A stretch of 48,906 nt of DNA from Pelagibius sp. (GTDB lineage Bacteria > Pseudomonadota > Alphaproteobacteria > Kiloniellales > Kiloniellaceae): assembly GCF_028281305.1 (NCBI RefSeq), contig NZ_JANQKD010000109.1, forward strand, positions 1 through 48,906. Direction: 5' to 3'. A program made the position numbers and the translations under genes. Below the pieces are notes generated by a model. It was not told where the DNA came from. It did no database searches and saw nothing but the letters and a program-made list of their open reading frames with translations. Below, in pieces: positions 41,399 through 48,906 of the stretch (its first letter is position 1; each line of letters begins with the position of its first letter).

Positions 41399-41815
41399 TC
41401 AGCGGCGGCTGCGCTTTTTGGCCGGCGCGGGGGCTGGCTTCATGGTGAAGCGGTGGCCTTCGACCAGCTTCAGCAGGTCGAAGGAGGAGATGATTCCGAC
41501 CACCGCCTTTTCGTGGGTCACCACCACATGGTGGATCTTGTGCTTGCGCATGATGCGGGCGGCGGCGCTGACGTCGTTGTAGGCGGGTACGCAGTGGACA
41601 TGGTCCGACATGATGCGCTTGACCGGCGACTCGCCCTTCACCTTGCGCGCCGCATCCGCGGTGGTGACGATGCCCAGGGCCTCGCCTTCTGGCCCGACAA
41701 TGGGCACGGCGTGAATGCGGTTGCGCTCCATCATCCCGCGCACGTGGTCGAGGCTGTGGTGCGGCTGCGCGCTCAGCACCCGCTTGGCCATGAGATCGGC
41801 GATCTTGACGTTCAT
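41399..41815 (-). CDS. Stand-alone CBS-pair protein
   Basis: A 138-aa protein made almost entirely of two CBS motifs (residues 8-60 and 67-120), with GIVTTADAARKV and HHVVVTHEKAVVGIISSFDLL as the typical ends of each. CBS pairs bind adenine nucleotides and report energy state. A basic tail (APAPAKKRSRR) closes it. The ATG at 41815 follows AGGGAG. It is immediately upstream of the ATP-grasp gene and probably co-transcribed, suggesting nucleotide-dependent control of that enzyme; inferred. Confidence 0.9.
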   Translation of the reverse strand: MNVKIADLMAKRVLSAQPHHSLDHVRGMMERNRIHAVPIVGPEGEALGIVTTADAARKVKGESPVKRIMSDHVHCVPAYNDVSAAARIMRKHKIHHVVVTHEKAVVGIISSFDLLKLVEGHRFTMKPAPAPAKKRSRR

Positions 41816-42011
41816 CGGAAACTCCCTGCCTGTTCTTTTCGTGGTGGCGGCCAGCCGCAGCCCGGCGTCCCCCTGGAGCGTCACCGGGTCAGACCCTGTC
41901 AACAAAGCGTCATGATCCCCTGCCGCCGGCAGAATGCCCTTGCGCTAGGTCAATTTGACCGCCGCGCGATCGGGCGGACCGCAGGGGGCCGCAGACCGGC
42001 GGAAAAGGCTG

Positions 42012-43169
42012 TCAGTCGCAGGCCTTGAAGGGGCTGTGGCGGCCGAGGAAGGCGATTTCCTGGCTCATGGCATCGCGCTCGCGCTCCAGGAAGTGCTCGA
42101 CGGCGTCGCGGAAGCCGGGGTCGCCGATCCAGTGGGCGCTGTAGGTCGCCGTCGGCAGGTAGCCGCGCTGGATCTTGTGCTCGCCCTGGGCGCCGGCCTC
42201 GACCCAGGTGAGGCCGTGGCGGATGGCATAGTCGATGGCCTGGTAGTAGCAGGTCTCGAAGTGCAGGAACTTGAAACGGCTGAGGCACCCCCAGTTGCGC
42301 CCGAAGAGGGCGGTGTCGCTGCGCAGGTTCAGGGCGCCCGCCACCAGTTCGCCCCCATACTCGGCCACAATCAGCACGACCCTGTCGCCGAGGTCGCGGC
42401 CGATCTGGTGAAAGAACTCCCGGGTTAGGTAGGGCTGACCCCACTTGCGGTCGGCGGTGGCCATGTAGAAGCCGAAGAAAGCATCCCAGTGATGCGCTTC
42501 GATCTCGGCACCGGTCAGGGCACGCAGTTCGATGCCGCTTTCCGCCACCTTGCGCCGCTCCTTCTTGATCGCCTTGCGCTTGCGTGAGCTGAGCTCGGCG
42601 AGGAAGGCGTCGAAGTCGGCGTAATCCCGGTTCTGCCAGTGGTACTGCACGGACAGCCGCTGCAGCAGGCCGAGCGCGCCCAGGTGGTCGTACTGCTCGC
42701 GCGGCGCGAAGGTGACATGCAGGGAAGAAACGCGGTGCCGCCGCGCCAGTTCGATCATTGCCGCGGTGAGTCCCGTCATGATCTCTTCCCAGGGCGCCTC
42801 CGGATGGACCAGAAGCCGGGGGCCGGTCGCCGGGGTAAATGGGACCGAGCACTGAAGCTTCGGATAGTAGCGGCCGCCGGCGCGCTCATAGGCGTCGGCC
42901 CAGTTCCAGTCGAAGATGTATTCGCCGTAGGAATGGGATTTCAGATAAAGCGGCACGCAGCCATAGAGCCCCCCCGCCGGATTGGGCAGCACCAGGTGCT
43001 GCGGCTGCCAGCCGGTCTCCCCGGTCGCCGAGCCGCTCTCCTCCAGGGCGTTCAGAAAGGCGTGGCTGACGAAGGGGTTGTCGCCGGCGCAGGCATCCCA
43101 GTCGGCGGCCGGGACCTCCGCGATGCGGCTGATCACTTGTACGGCAAGGGAGTCGTTTCCGTCCGGCAT
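42012..43169 (-). CDS. FemAB/GNAT-like acyltransferase (COG3146, DUF482-type)
   Basis: A 385-aa cytoplasmic protein of the FemAB-like GNAT superfamily. FVSHAFLNALEESGS is the family start; YGEYIFDWNWADAYERAGGRYYPKL and the SRKRKAIKKERRKV basic stretch are hallmarks; the C-terminal GAQGEHKIQRGYLP and AHWIGDPGFRDAVE complete it. FemAB proteins transfer aminoacyl groups from tRNA to cell-wall or other acceptors, but substrates of this branch are not known to me. GAGGA ahead of the 43169 ATG decides against the longer frame from 43211. It lies 196 bases upstream of the CBS/ATP-grasp pair on the same strand. Confidence 0.85.
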   Translation of the reverse strand: MPDGNDSLAVQVISRIAEVPAADWDACAGDNPFVSHAFLNALEESGSATGETGWQPQHLVLPNPAGGLYGCVPLYLKSHSYGEYIFDWNWADAYERAGGRYYPKLQCSVPFTPATGPRLLVHPEAPWEEIMTGLTAAMIELARRHRVSSLHVTFAPREQYDHLGALGLLQRLSVQYHWQNRDYADFDAFLAELSSRKRKAIKKERRKVAESGIELRALTGAEIEAHHWDAFFGFYMATADRKWGQPYLTREFFHQIGRDLGDRVVLIVAEYGGELVAGALNLRSDTALFGRNWGCLSRFKFLHFETCYYQAIDYAIRHGLTWVEAGAQGEHKIQRGYLPTATYSAHWIGDPGFRDAVEHFLERERDAMSQEIAFLGRHSPFKACD

Positions 43170-43299
43170 GGGTCCTCGTCGGGGGCGGGGCTCTGCTCTA
43201 GGAGATGACATTTATGCGGGCGGTTGCAAGGGCCACCTTGCGAACAGCGGTGGAGCGGGGCATGGACTTTCCCGGTTGCGGGCCTTAGCCTTCAAGGCA

Positions 43300-43953
43300 A
43301 TGATTCTTTTGACCATTTCAACCAGACTGCGGCGCGTATATGCGCTTTTCTTCCTGGTGTTCCTCTGCGCTCTGCCGATTGCTGCTGAGACCCGGGACGC
43401 AGGGGCCCAGGACGCAGGAGAGGCCGGCCTTCTGCCGGCGCCCCGGGCGTCCTACACCGCCGAGACCCTCGTCACCTATGCCGGCGGCGACAGCCTGGAG
43501 ATGAAGACCCTGCACCGGGGAAGCTGGGAGCGCCAGGAGTTCACCGTCGACGAACTGCTGCAGGTGACCATTCTCCGTCCCGACCGGAACCGGGCCTACA
43601 TGATGTTCCTGCAAAGCGGTCAGCTCTTCGAGATGGCTTATGCGGAGGCGGCGCTCCTGCCGCCCATCGGCGAACTCAGGACCTTCGAGATCCGCAAGCT
43701 TGCCGAGGAGGAGATCGAGGGCGAGACGGTCGGCCATTTCCAGGCTATCCGCCGGCCCACCGGTGAAGGCGCCGAGGAGCGGGAGCCCGTCGTCCTCGAT
43801 CTCTGGGTGACGGCGGACGGCATCGTCATGAAGGCGGAGGGCGAAATCCTGGTCGACGGTTTTCGCGAGACGCTGCAGATCGAGCGCCGCAACATCCGCC
43901 GTCAGGCCCTGGACCCCGACCTCTTCGAGCCTTCGATTTCTCTGCCCGAATAG
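43300..43953 (+). CDS. Exported protein of unknown function, possibly LolA-like fold
   Basis: A 217-aa protein with a signal peptide (RRVYALFFLVFLCALPIAA). The mature part is a series of beta strands (SYTAETLVTYAG, QVTILRPDRNRAYMMFLQ, VVLDLWVTADGIVMKAEGEI) followed by LQIERRNIRRQALDP, which resembles outer-membrane lipoprotein carrier-like folds; this is only a structural impression. The start is tentative: AAGG is only two bases from the 43300 ATG. Divergent from the FemAB-like gene and convergent with the glutamine synthetase homologue. Confidence 0.7.
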   Translation: MILLTISTRLRRVYALFFLVFLCALPIAAETRDAGAQDAGEAGLLPAPRASYTAETLVTYAGGDSLEMKTLHRGSWERQEFTVDELLQVTILRPDRNRAYMMFLQSGQLFEMAYAEAALLPPIGELRTFEIRKLAEEEIEGETVGHFQAIRRPTGEGAEEREPVVLDLWVTADGIVMKAEGEILVDGFRETLQIERRNIRRQALDPDLFEPSISLPE

Positions 43954-43997
43954 CGGGTGGGCCCAGTAGTGACTGGATTCAGTCGAAGTGGATACGC

Positions 43998-45374
43998 TCA
44001 GTCGGCCTGCAGGAACCAGCGGTACTCCAGCGGACTGATCTCCGCCTCGAAGAGCTCCAGTTCCTGTTCCTTGCAGGCGCGGTAGGCCCGCAGGTAATCA
44101 GCGCCAAGGTAGTCGGCCAGGCGGCAGTCCTCGGTCAGTTTTTCCAGGGCGCGCTTCGGGCGGAACGGCAGGCCGGCGTCGTAGCCGGCAGAGGCGTTGC
44201 CCTCCCAGGCCGGGCCCGGATCGAGCTTGCCGGTGATGCCGTGGTGCAGGCCGGCCAGGAGGGTGGCCAGCGCCAGATAGGGATTGGCGTCGGCGCCGGC
44301 CAGCCGGTGTTCGATGCGCCGGGCGGCGCCCTTTCCGGTCGGCACACGCAGCGCGACGGAGCGGTTTTCGAAGCCCCAGGAGCGCTGGGTCGGCACGAAG
44401 ATGTCGGGCTGGAAGCGCCGGTAGGAGTTCATGTTGGGTGCCAGCACCGCCATGGCTTCCGGCAGCAGGTCCAGGGTGCCGCCGATGGCCTGCAGCAGGG
44501 TTTCGCTGGCCGGCGCAGTGCCGCCGTCGAACACGTTGCGACCGGCGGGATCCAGCAGGCTGACGTGCATATGCAGGCCGCTGCCGGCGCGCTCGGCATA
44601 GGGCTTGGCCATGAAGCTGGCCTGCAGGCCGTGGCTCTGGGCCACGCCCTTGACGATGCGCTTGAAGAGCACGCAGTGATCGGCGGCCAGCAGCGGATTG
44701 TCGATGTGCTGCAGATTGATTTCGAACTGGCCGGCGGCGTATTCCGCGGTGATGGCGCCGCTCGGTACGTCCTGGGCGGCGCAGGCGCGGGTCACGTCGT
44801 CGAGGAAGCCTGAGTAGGCGTCCAGCGCGCTGATGCCATAGACCTGGGTGCCGGCCTCGCGGCGGCCGGTCGCCGGCGAGCGTGGCGGCTGCGGCGCCCC
44901 GTCGGGCAGGCGCTCGCGGTCGATCAGGTAGAACTCCAGTTCGAAGGCCACCACCGGGCGCAGATCCAGTTCGGCCAGGCGCTCCAGAACCCGCGCCAGC
45001 ACGTTGCGCGGTTCGTAGTAGAAGGGCGCGCCGTCTTCGGTCTCAAGGGTGATCATGGCCTGGGCCAGCGGGCGCTCGGTCCAGGGCACCGGCTTCAGGC
45101 TGCCGGGAATGACCTTCACCAGACAGTCCGGATCGCCGTCGGAGAAGCCGAGCCCGTCCGGGTCGTGGCTCTCGCCCTGGCTGTCCAGCATGAAGACCGA
45201 CCCGGGAATGGCGAAGCCGGACTGCAGGATCTTGCCGATCTCGGTGATGGGATAGCGCTTGCCCCGGACCACGCCGGAAAGGTCGGCCAGGATGCAGTCC
45301 AGCGCCACGGTGTCGGGGTGGCGTGCCAGGAAATCCGCTGCCTCCGCGGGCAGCTCACGGGTCGAATCAGGCAT
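43998..45374 (-). CDS. Glutamine synthetase family protein, gamma-glutamylputrescine synthetase (PuuA)-like
   Basis: A 458-aa ATP-dependent ligase of the GSI fold. FELEFYLIDRERL carries the metal-binding Glu, AEYAAGQFEINLQH the second Glu, GSGLHMHVSL the conserved His, and FENRSVALRVP and IEHRLAGADANPYLALAT the glutamate and nucleotide sites. The lack of the adenylylation Tyr region of GlnA and the overall pattern fit the PuuA/GlnA2-like group that joins glutamate to polyamines or other amines. It is downstream of the RidA-family gene by 83 bases on the same strand. The amine substrate is not established. Confidence 0.88.
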   Translation of the reverse strand: MPDSTRELPAEAADFLARHPDTVALDCILADLSGVVRGKRYPITEIGKILQSGFAIPGSVFMLDSQGESHDPDGLGFSDGDPDCLVKVIPGSLKPVPWTERPLAQAMITLETEDGAPFYYEPRNVLARVLERLAELDLRPVVAFELEFYLIDRERLPDGAPQPPRSPATGRREAGTQVYGISALDAYSGFLDDVTRACAAQDVPSGAITAEYAAGQFEINLQHIDNPLLAADHCVLFKRIVKGVAQSHGLQASFMAKPYAERAGSGLHMHVSLLDPAGRNVFDGGTAPASETLLQAIGGTLDLLPEAMAVLAPNMNSYRRFQPDIFVPTQRSWGFENRSVALRVPTGKGAARRIEHRLAGADANPYLALATLLAGLHHGITGKLDPGPAWEGNASAGYDAGLPFRPKRALEKLTEDCRLADYLGADYLRAYRACKEQELELFEAEISPLEYRWFLQAD

Positions 45375-45457
45375 GGCGTTACTTTGTCGCGCCGCCCCGG
45401 GCCCAGGTCAAGCGCCGCATCGGCCTTGCCTGAACCCGGTGTGGCTGCTCTCGCGCG

Positions 45458-45925
45458 TCAGGCGATCTCGACCACCGCTTCGACCTCAACGGCGACGCCG
45501 ATGGGCAGGGCGCCGGCGGAGACCGCGGCGCGGGCATGGCGGCCCTTGTCGCCGAAGACCTCCACCATCAGGTCGGAAGCGCCGTTCACCACCTTGGGCT
45601 GATCGGTGAAGTCGGGCGTGGAGTTGACGAAGCCGGTCAGCTTCACCACCCGCTGGACGCGGTCCAGGTCGCCGCCGCAGGCGGCCTTCACCTGGGCGAT
45701 GATGTTGATGGCGCAGAGCCGGGCCGCGGCCTGCCCGTCTTCCAGGGAGATCGAGTCGCCCAGCTTGCCGAGATACTGTGGACTGCCGTCCTTCAGCGTG
45801 ACCTGACCGGAAACGAAGACCAGGTTGCCGGTCTGCACAAAGCCGACGTAGTTGGCGACGGGCGTGGCTGCTTCCGGCACGTCGATGCCGAGTTCGGCAA
45901 GGCGGGCGTCAATCTGTCCAGCCAT
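45458..45925 (-). CDS. RidA/YjgF-family protein
   Basis: A 155-aa protein of the RidA superfamily, which hydrolyses reactive enamines and imines made by PLP enzymes. NYVGFVQTGNLVFVSGQVTL and the RVVKLTGFVNSTPDF segment fit; HARAAVSAGALPIGVAVEVEAVVEI is the conserved end. The canonical active-site Arg position seems occupied by the ARAAV Arg, and the protein is about 25 residues longer than RidA itself, matching the longer COG0251 subgroup. GGAGGAAA precedes the ATG. It is probably co-transcribed with the PuuA-like gene. Confidence 0.93.
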   Translation of the reverse strand: MAGQIDARLAELGIDVPEAATPVANYVGFVQTGNLVFVSGQVTLKDGSPQYLGKLGDSISLEDGQAAARLCAINIIAQVKAACGGDLDRVQRVVKLTGFVNSTPDFTDQPKVVNGASDLMVEVFGDKGRHARAAVSAGALPIGVAVEVEAVVEIA

Positions 45926-46097
45926 GGGGCGTTTCCTCCGAAGTGATTGCTTGAGTGTGTATTGTGTGACGAGGGGTGGGACCGGGTCGATCCCTGGGCT
46001 CCGGGTGGTCCAAGGGTTCGGACCGCGGCGGGAGCATAGCCCTGCCGCTTATCCGGCCACAAGCCCGCTGATCGCTCCGGAGCGGGCGTTCGCGGCC

Positions 46098-47885
46098 CTA
46101 GGGATAGCGGCGCAGGGGGATGACCTGGTCCCCCACTTTCAGGTCCTTGTGGACCGGCGGGACGGCGTCGATCCGCCCGACCACGAAGTCGGACCAGAAC
46201 GTGACGGCTTCGGCGGGGACGGGAATGAAGGTCGAGGCCCAGCCGTCACCCTCCAGGCGCCGCTCGAACAGGTGCATGACCGGGGCCATGTGGTCGCCGC
46301 GCAGGGCCAGCACGTACTCCAGGCCCTCGCCCTCGGTAAGATCGATGGCGGTCAGCATGCACTCCTGCCCGTCCTGCCGGCCGCAGCGCCCGACCACACC
46401 ATGCAGCCAGTCCGTGTGGAGGTCTTCGGGGATCTCCAGGTCGGCCGGAATGAGCGTCACACGCTCGGGATCGCTCAGGGTTTCGCGGACCGATTGCAGG
46501 CGGACCTGCTGCTGACCGGGCTGGCGCCATTGCCAGCGGGTCTCGGCCGTTGCCAGGGCTGCGAGCTGTTCGGCAACCACCGCCTCCTCGGCGACGCCGG
46601 CGTCCTCGGCGATCCGCTCCAGGGCTGCCTCCCCGTGGTCGCCGAGATTGAACTTCAGGAAGCCGTAGTCGAAGAGCGCCGGGTCGACGGCGCCGTCGGC
46701 CAGCCGCTGGTACTGGCTTTCGGCGCTCACGCGGTAAGGGTCGCCCCAGGGTGTCTGCAGGGCGATGGCGATCACGGCCACCAGAACGGCGATCCCGATA
46801 TTGGCCTGGCGGCTGACCGCCATCCAGCGTTCCCGCGCGATCAGAGACAGCAGGTAGGCCAGCGCGTAGAGCATCAGCACGCCGGAAGTGACGGCGATCC
46901 AGATGCGGTCCGGCGTCAGGCCGTACTGTCCGATACGCAGAACCACGGCATAGAGGGCAAAGCCGCAGAGCAGCGTAAGCGCCGGGGCCAGGGCGACGGC
47001 GCAGAGGTTCAAGGCGCGCCCGGGCTCGCTGGCCGCGCTGCCGTCGCGCAGGACCGCGTTCAACAGCACCACGCCGAGGACGAGAAGGGCGACCAGGGTG
47101 GTTGCCGCGCTGACCACGGTGGTCATTTTCTCGAAGCCGCCGAAGACCAGCGCCAGCAGGAAGCCGAGGGAGAGCAGCAGGAACAACGGAGTCAGCACCG
47201 AGAAGAGGCTGAAGACGATGCGGCGCAGGGCAACAACCACCCGGTGGTAGTCGCGCCCGGCATAGACACCGAAGGCGATCGCGATGGTGGTCGCCGGCCA
47301 GAAGAATGCCGGCTCGCCGATCAGGTCGCTGAACCACTCGATGCCCACCAGATCGAAGAGTGCGGCGAAGAGCCAGAGCAGGATCCACAGCAAGCCGGCG
47401 AAGGCCAGGCTGAGGGCGACGATCAGGGTGTTGTTCCAGGCGTGGGCGAAGAGGCGCTGGTAGGGGAAGCTGAAGCGGCCACCCTCGAGTGCGCTTTCTT
47501 GCCCTCGTTCTTGCCAGGTCTGGAAAAAGGGCAGGGCGATCTGCGCGATGATCAGGTGGAGCGTCAGCACTCTGGCCGTCGGCATTTCCGGCCATCTGTC
47601 GGCACCGGGCCCGAAGCGGTCCAGGAAGGTGGTGCCGAGGGCGCCGAGCAGCAGGCCGAGCGCTAGAGCGCCCAGGGCCGCCGGCAGCCAGCGTTGCGGA
47701 TTCACCGAAAGACAGAAGGCAAGGCCCGTGATCAGCAGGGCGAAGGTCGGGGCCGACTGCCAGACCCAGGCATCGATCTCCTCGGTCAGGACGAAGGCGC
47801 CGAGGCCGCAGACCAGGCCGACGCCGACAAAGACACCGGCCCAGGACCGGGGCAGATTTTCCCGGGTTTCGTAAGGATCGCTCAT
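46098..47885 (-). CDS. DUF4153-like polytopic membrane protein
   Basis: A 595-aa inner-membrane protein. The first 420 residues hold about twelve hydrophobic segments (WAGVFVGVGLVCGLGAFVL, TFALLITGLAFCLSV and others), and the last 170 are hydrophilic and likely a soluble domain. RFSFPYQRLFAHAWNNTLIV and EWFSDLIGEPAFFWPATT resemble the DUF4153 family, whose role is unknown. I prefer the ATG at 47885 because the frame from 47915 has no binding site. It is not obviously in an operon with its neighbours. Confidence 0.75.
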   Translation of the reverse strand: MSDPYETRENLPRSWAGVFVGVGLVCGLGAFVLTEEIDAWVWQSAPTFALLITGLAFCLSVNPQRWLPAALGALALGLLLGALGTTFLDRFGPGADRWPEMPTARVLTLHLIIAQIALPFFQTWQERGQESALEGGRFSFPYQRLFAHAWNNTLIVALSLAFAGLLWILLWLFAALFDLVGIEWFSDLIGEPAFFWPATTIAIAFGVYAGRDYHRVVVALRRIVFSLFSVLTPLFLLLSLGFLLALVFGGFEKMTTVVSAATTLVALLVLGVVLLNAVLRDGSAASEPGRALNLCAVALAPALTLLCGFALYAVVLRIGQYGLTPDRIWIAVTSGVLMLYALAYLLSLIARERWMAVSRQANIGIAVLVAVIAIALQTPWGDPYRVSAESQYQRLADGAVDPALFDYGFLKFNLGDHGEAALERIAEDAGVAEEAVVAEQLAALATAETRWQWRQPGQQQVRLQSVRETLSDPERVTLIPADLEIPEDLHTDWLHGVVGRCGRQDGQECMLTAIDLTEGEGLEYVLALRGDHMAPVMHLFERRLEGDGWASTFIPVPAEAVTFWSDFVVGRIDAVPPVHKDLKVGDQVIPLRRYP

Positions 47886-48246
47886 CTTGGGGGCTCTTTC
47901 GGAAACGCGGAGCAAGGGGGCACTGCGTCGATATGCGACGACAGCGTGAAAACGCCTACGGCCAACCAGAAACGCCGGGCGACTCCCTGTAAGTTGCCAG
48001 GAGCACCGCGGAGGTTCAAACCCTGCGGCTGGAGAAGTCGCTCATGAGGGGTAAAGCGGTTCGATCTCGCGCTGTCGTTGCGAAGCGGCGCGGAGGGATG
48101 CGCGGCGCGACCGACAATCCACAAACCTGCATGCGGAAAAAAGAGCGGGGTGCCGCCGCCGCGGGCACCCCTCAAGTTCACAGGGAGAACTCAGACGTGA
48201 GTCATACAGGTAGGAGGCTCTACCTGAGTTACTGTTGAGCCACTCC
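47886..48246. other. Intergenic region before the ribonucleotide reductase end
   Basis: 361 bases. It contains the terminator at 48137-48171. I saw nothing else that looks like a gene or RNA; GGTTCAAACC at 48012-48021 looks like a TpsiC loop but has no tRNA cloverleaf around it. Confidence 0.4.
48137..48171 (-). terminator. Rho-independent terminator of the ribonucleotide reductase gene
   Basis: On the minus strand GGGGTGCC (48171-48164) pairs with GGCACCCC (48154-48147) across a nine-base loop, followed by GCTCTTTTTT. It starts 76 bases after the stop codon. Confidence 0.88.
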
Positions 48247-48906
48247 TCATGAGCAGCCACTGGTGCTGCCGCAGGTTGCGCACTTGAGGCACGTGCCATT
48301 GCGCACCAGGGTAAAGTTGCCGCAGTCACCGCAGGGGTCGCCCTCGTAGCCCTTCATCCGCGCCTCGCGGACGCGGTCCAGGCGGGTATCGACCTCGCGC
48401 ATGACTGTGGCCTCGACGGCAACGGCTTCGGCGGAGCCTGCGGAGCCGACGAGCTCTTGGGTCGCGCCGTTCGATGCGACCGGCGCCTGGGCCTGGGCGG
48501 TTGCGCCCAGGGACCCCGATACACCGTTCGCGCCGTTTGCGGCGCCACCGTTCACGACCAGAAGCTGGCTGCGGACATAGCCGGTCGAGGCGTAGCGGCG
48601 GACGGTCTCCGCCACCGCGGCCTCCGGCAGGTCGCCCTGACCATCGCCCTGACCCACGGCGTCCGGCTTGATGTCGGACGGTTCCACATGGGCCAGGTCG
48701 TTGCGGCCAAGATAGGAAATGGCCAGCTCCCGGAAAATGTAATCGAGCACGGAGGTCGACATCTTGATGGCATCGTTGCCTTCGACCATGCCCGAGGGTT
48801 CGAAACGCGTGAAGGTATAGGCCTCGACGAACTCTTCCAGCGGCACGCCGTACTGCAGGCCGATGGAGATCGCGATGGCGAAGTTGTTCATCAGGCTGCG
48901 GAAGGC
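48247..48906 (-). CDS. nrdJ: B12-dependent (class II) ribonucleotide reductase, C-terminal part
   Basis: The last 219 residues of a vitamin B12-dependent ribonucleoside-diphosphate reductase; the gene continues beyond the right edge. [20 protein letters not shown] and [18 protein letters not shown] are characteristic of NrdJ, as is [21 protein letters not shown] low-complexity Ala/Gly/Asn/Gln linker (about 48420-48570) joins to a C-terminal zinc-ribbon-like region [18 protein letters not shown] plus a CGSTSGC end, whose final cysteines can carry electrons from thioredoxin to the active site. It supplies deoxyribonucleotides with adenosylcobalamin instead of an oxygen-made radical. Confidence 0.95.
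   Translation of the reverse strand, partial: AFRSLMNNFAIAISIGLQYGVPLEEFVEAYTFTRFEPSGMVEGNDAIKMSTSVLDYIFRELAISYLGRNDLAHVEPSDIKPDAVGQGDGQGDLPEAAVAETVRRYASTGYVRSQLLVVNGGAANGANGVSGSLGATAQAQAPVASNGATQELVGSAGSAEAVAVEATVMREVDTRLDRVREARMKGYEGDPCGDCGNFTLVRNGTCLKCATCGSTSGCS

Noticed and set aside
48005..48030. GGTTCAAACC resembling a tRNA T-loop
   Set aside because: The flanking five bases do not pair as a T-stem and no acceptor, D or anticodon stems can be drawn.

Overview
The window looks like chromosomal DNA of a high-GC alphaproteobacterium, plausibly a Rhodospirillales or Kiloniellales relative. This is an inference from gene content: a clpS-clpA pair just downstream of a phasin with PhaR-type operator sequences, a B12-dependent ribonucleotide reductase, a SPOR-domain DacF-type carboxypeptidase, a PutA without a DNA-binding domain, and intergenic palindromes of a type common in alphaproteobacteria. 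I see no rRNA, tRNA, CRISPR array, prophage or insertion sequence. Most genes are dense, GC-rich and ordinary. A few unknown genes are visibly lower in GC (13.5-14.6 kb, 19.4-20.6 kb, 39.0-39.8 kb).

Layout. 1-2.7 kb (minus): polar amino acid ABC transporter (binding protein, two permeases; the second permease is cut by the left edge). 2.9-6.0 kb: bifunctional PutA, divergent from the transporter. 6.2-9.2 kb: large secreted RTX/beta-helix protein. 9.5-12.0 kb: leucine-type amino acid dehydrogenase and an iron-type alcohol dehydrogenase. 12.3-15.1 kb: an unknown 329-aa protein, then a minus-strand pair made of a CesT-like type III secretion chaperone and an unknown, compositionally distinct protein that could be its substrate. 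15.3-19.3 kb: a DsbA-fold isomerase-like protein, a small exported protein, an acyl-CoA synthetase and a 2,4-dienoyl-CoA reductase (fatty acid breakdown). 19.4-23.4 kb: an unknown membrane-anchored protein, an HD-domain protein, and a translationally coupled pair of membrane proteins (histidine-rich protein plus lysylphosphatidylglycerol-synthase-type membrane domain). 23.5-25.6 kb: solitary molybdopterin oxidoreductase. 25.7-31.0 kb: VWA protein, membrane-anchored J-domain protein, then galU, UDP-glucose dehydrogenase and phosphomannomutase/phosphoglucomutase, a nucleotide-sugar supply block for exopolysaccharide or LPS. 31.1-34.4 kb: DacF-like carboxypeptidase, a lipoprotein, and a stand-alone Anbu-type proteasome homologue. 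34.8-38.8 kb: phasin with a histone-like N-terminal tail, ClpS and ClpA. 39.0-43.2 kb: an unknown gene, then a PGM1-type ATP-grasp ligase coupled to a CBS protein and a FemAB/GNAT-like acyltransferase. 43.3-47.9 kb: exported protein, PuuA-type glutamine synthetase homologue, RidA-family protein and a DUF4153-like membrane protein. 48.2-48.9 kb: C-terminus of the B12-dependent ribonucleotide reductase with its terminator.

Functional themes are uptake and oxidation of amino acids and amines (ABC transporter, PutA, leucine dehydrogenase, PuuA-like ligase, RidA), fatty acid oxidation and carbon storage (acyl-CoA synthetase, dienoyl-CoA reductase, phasin), nucleotide-sugar synthesis and proteolysis (ClpAS, Anbu). 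The best candidates for something undescribed are the orphan type III chaperone with its unknown partner (13.5-15.1 kb), the CBS/PGM1-type ATP-grasp unit beside a FemAB-like acyltransferase (39.8-43.2 kb), and the histidine-rich membrane protein coupled to a flippase-like protein (21.4-23.4 kb).
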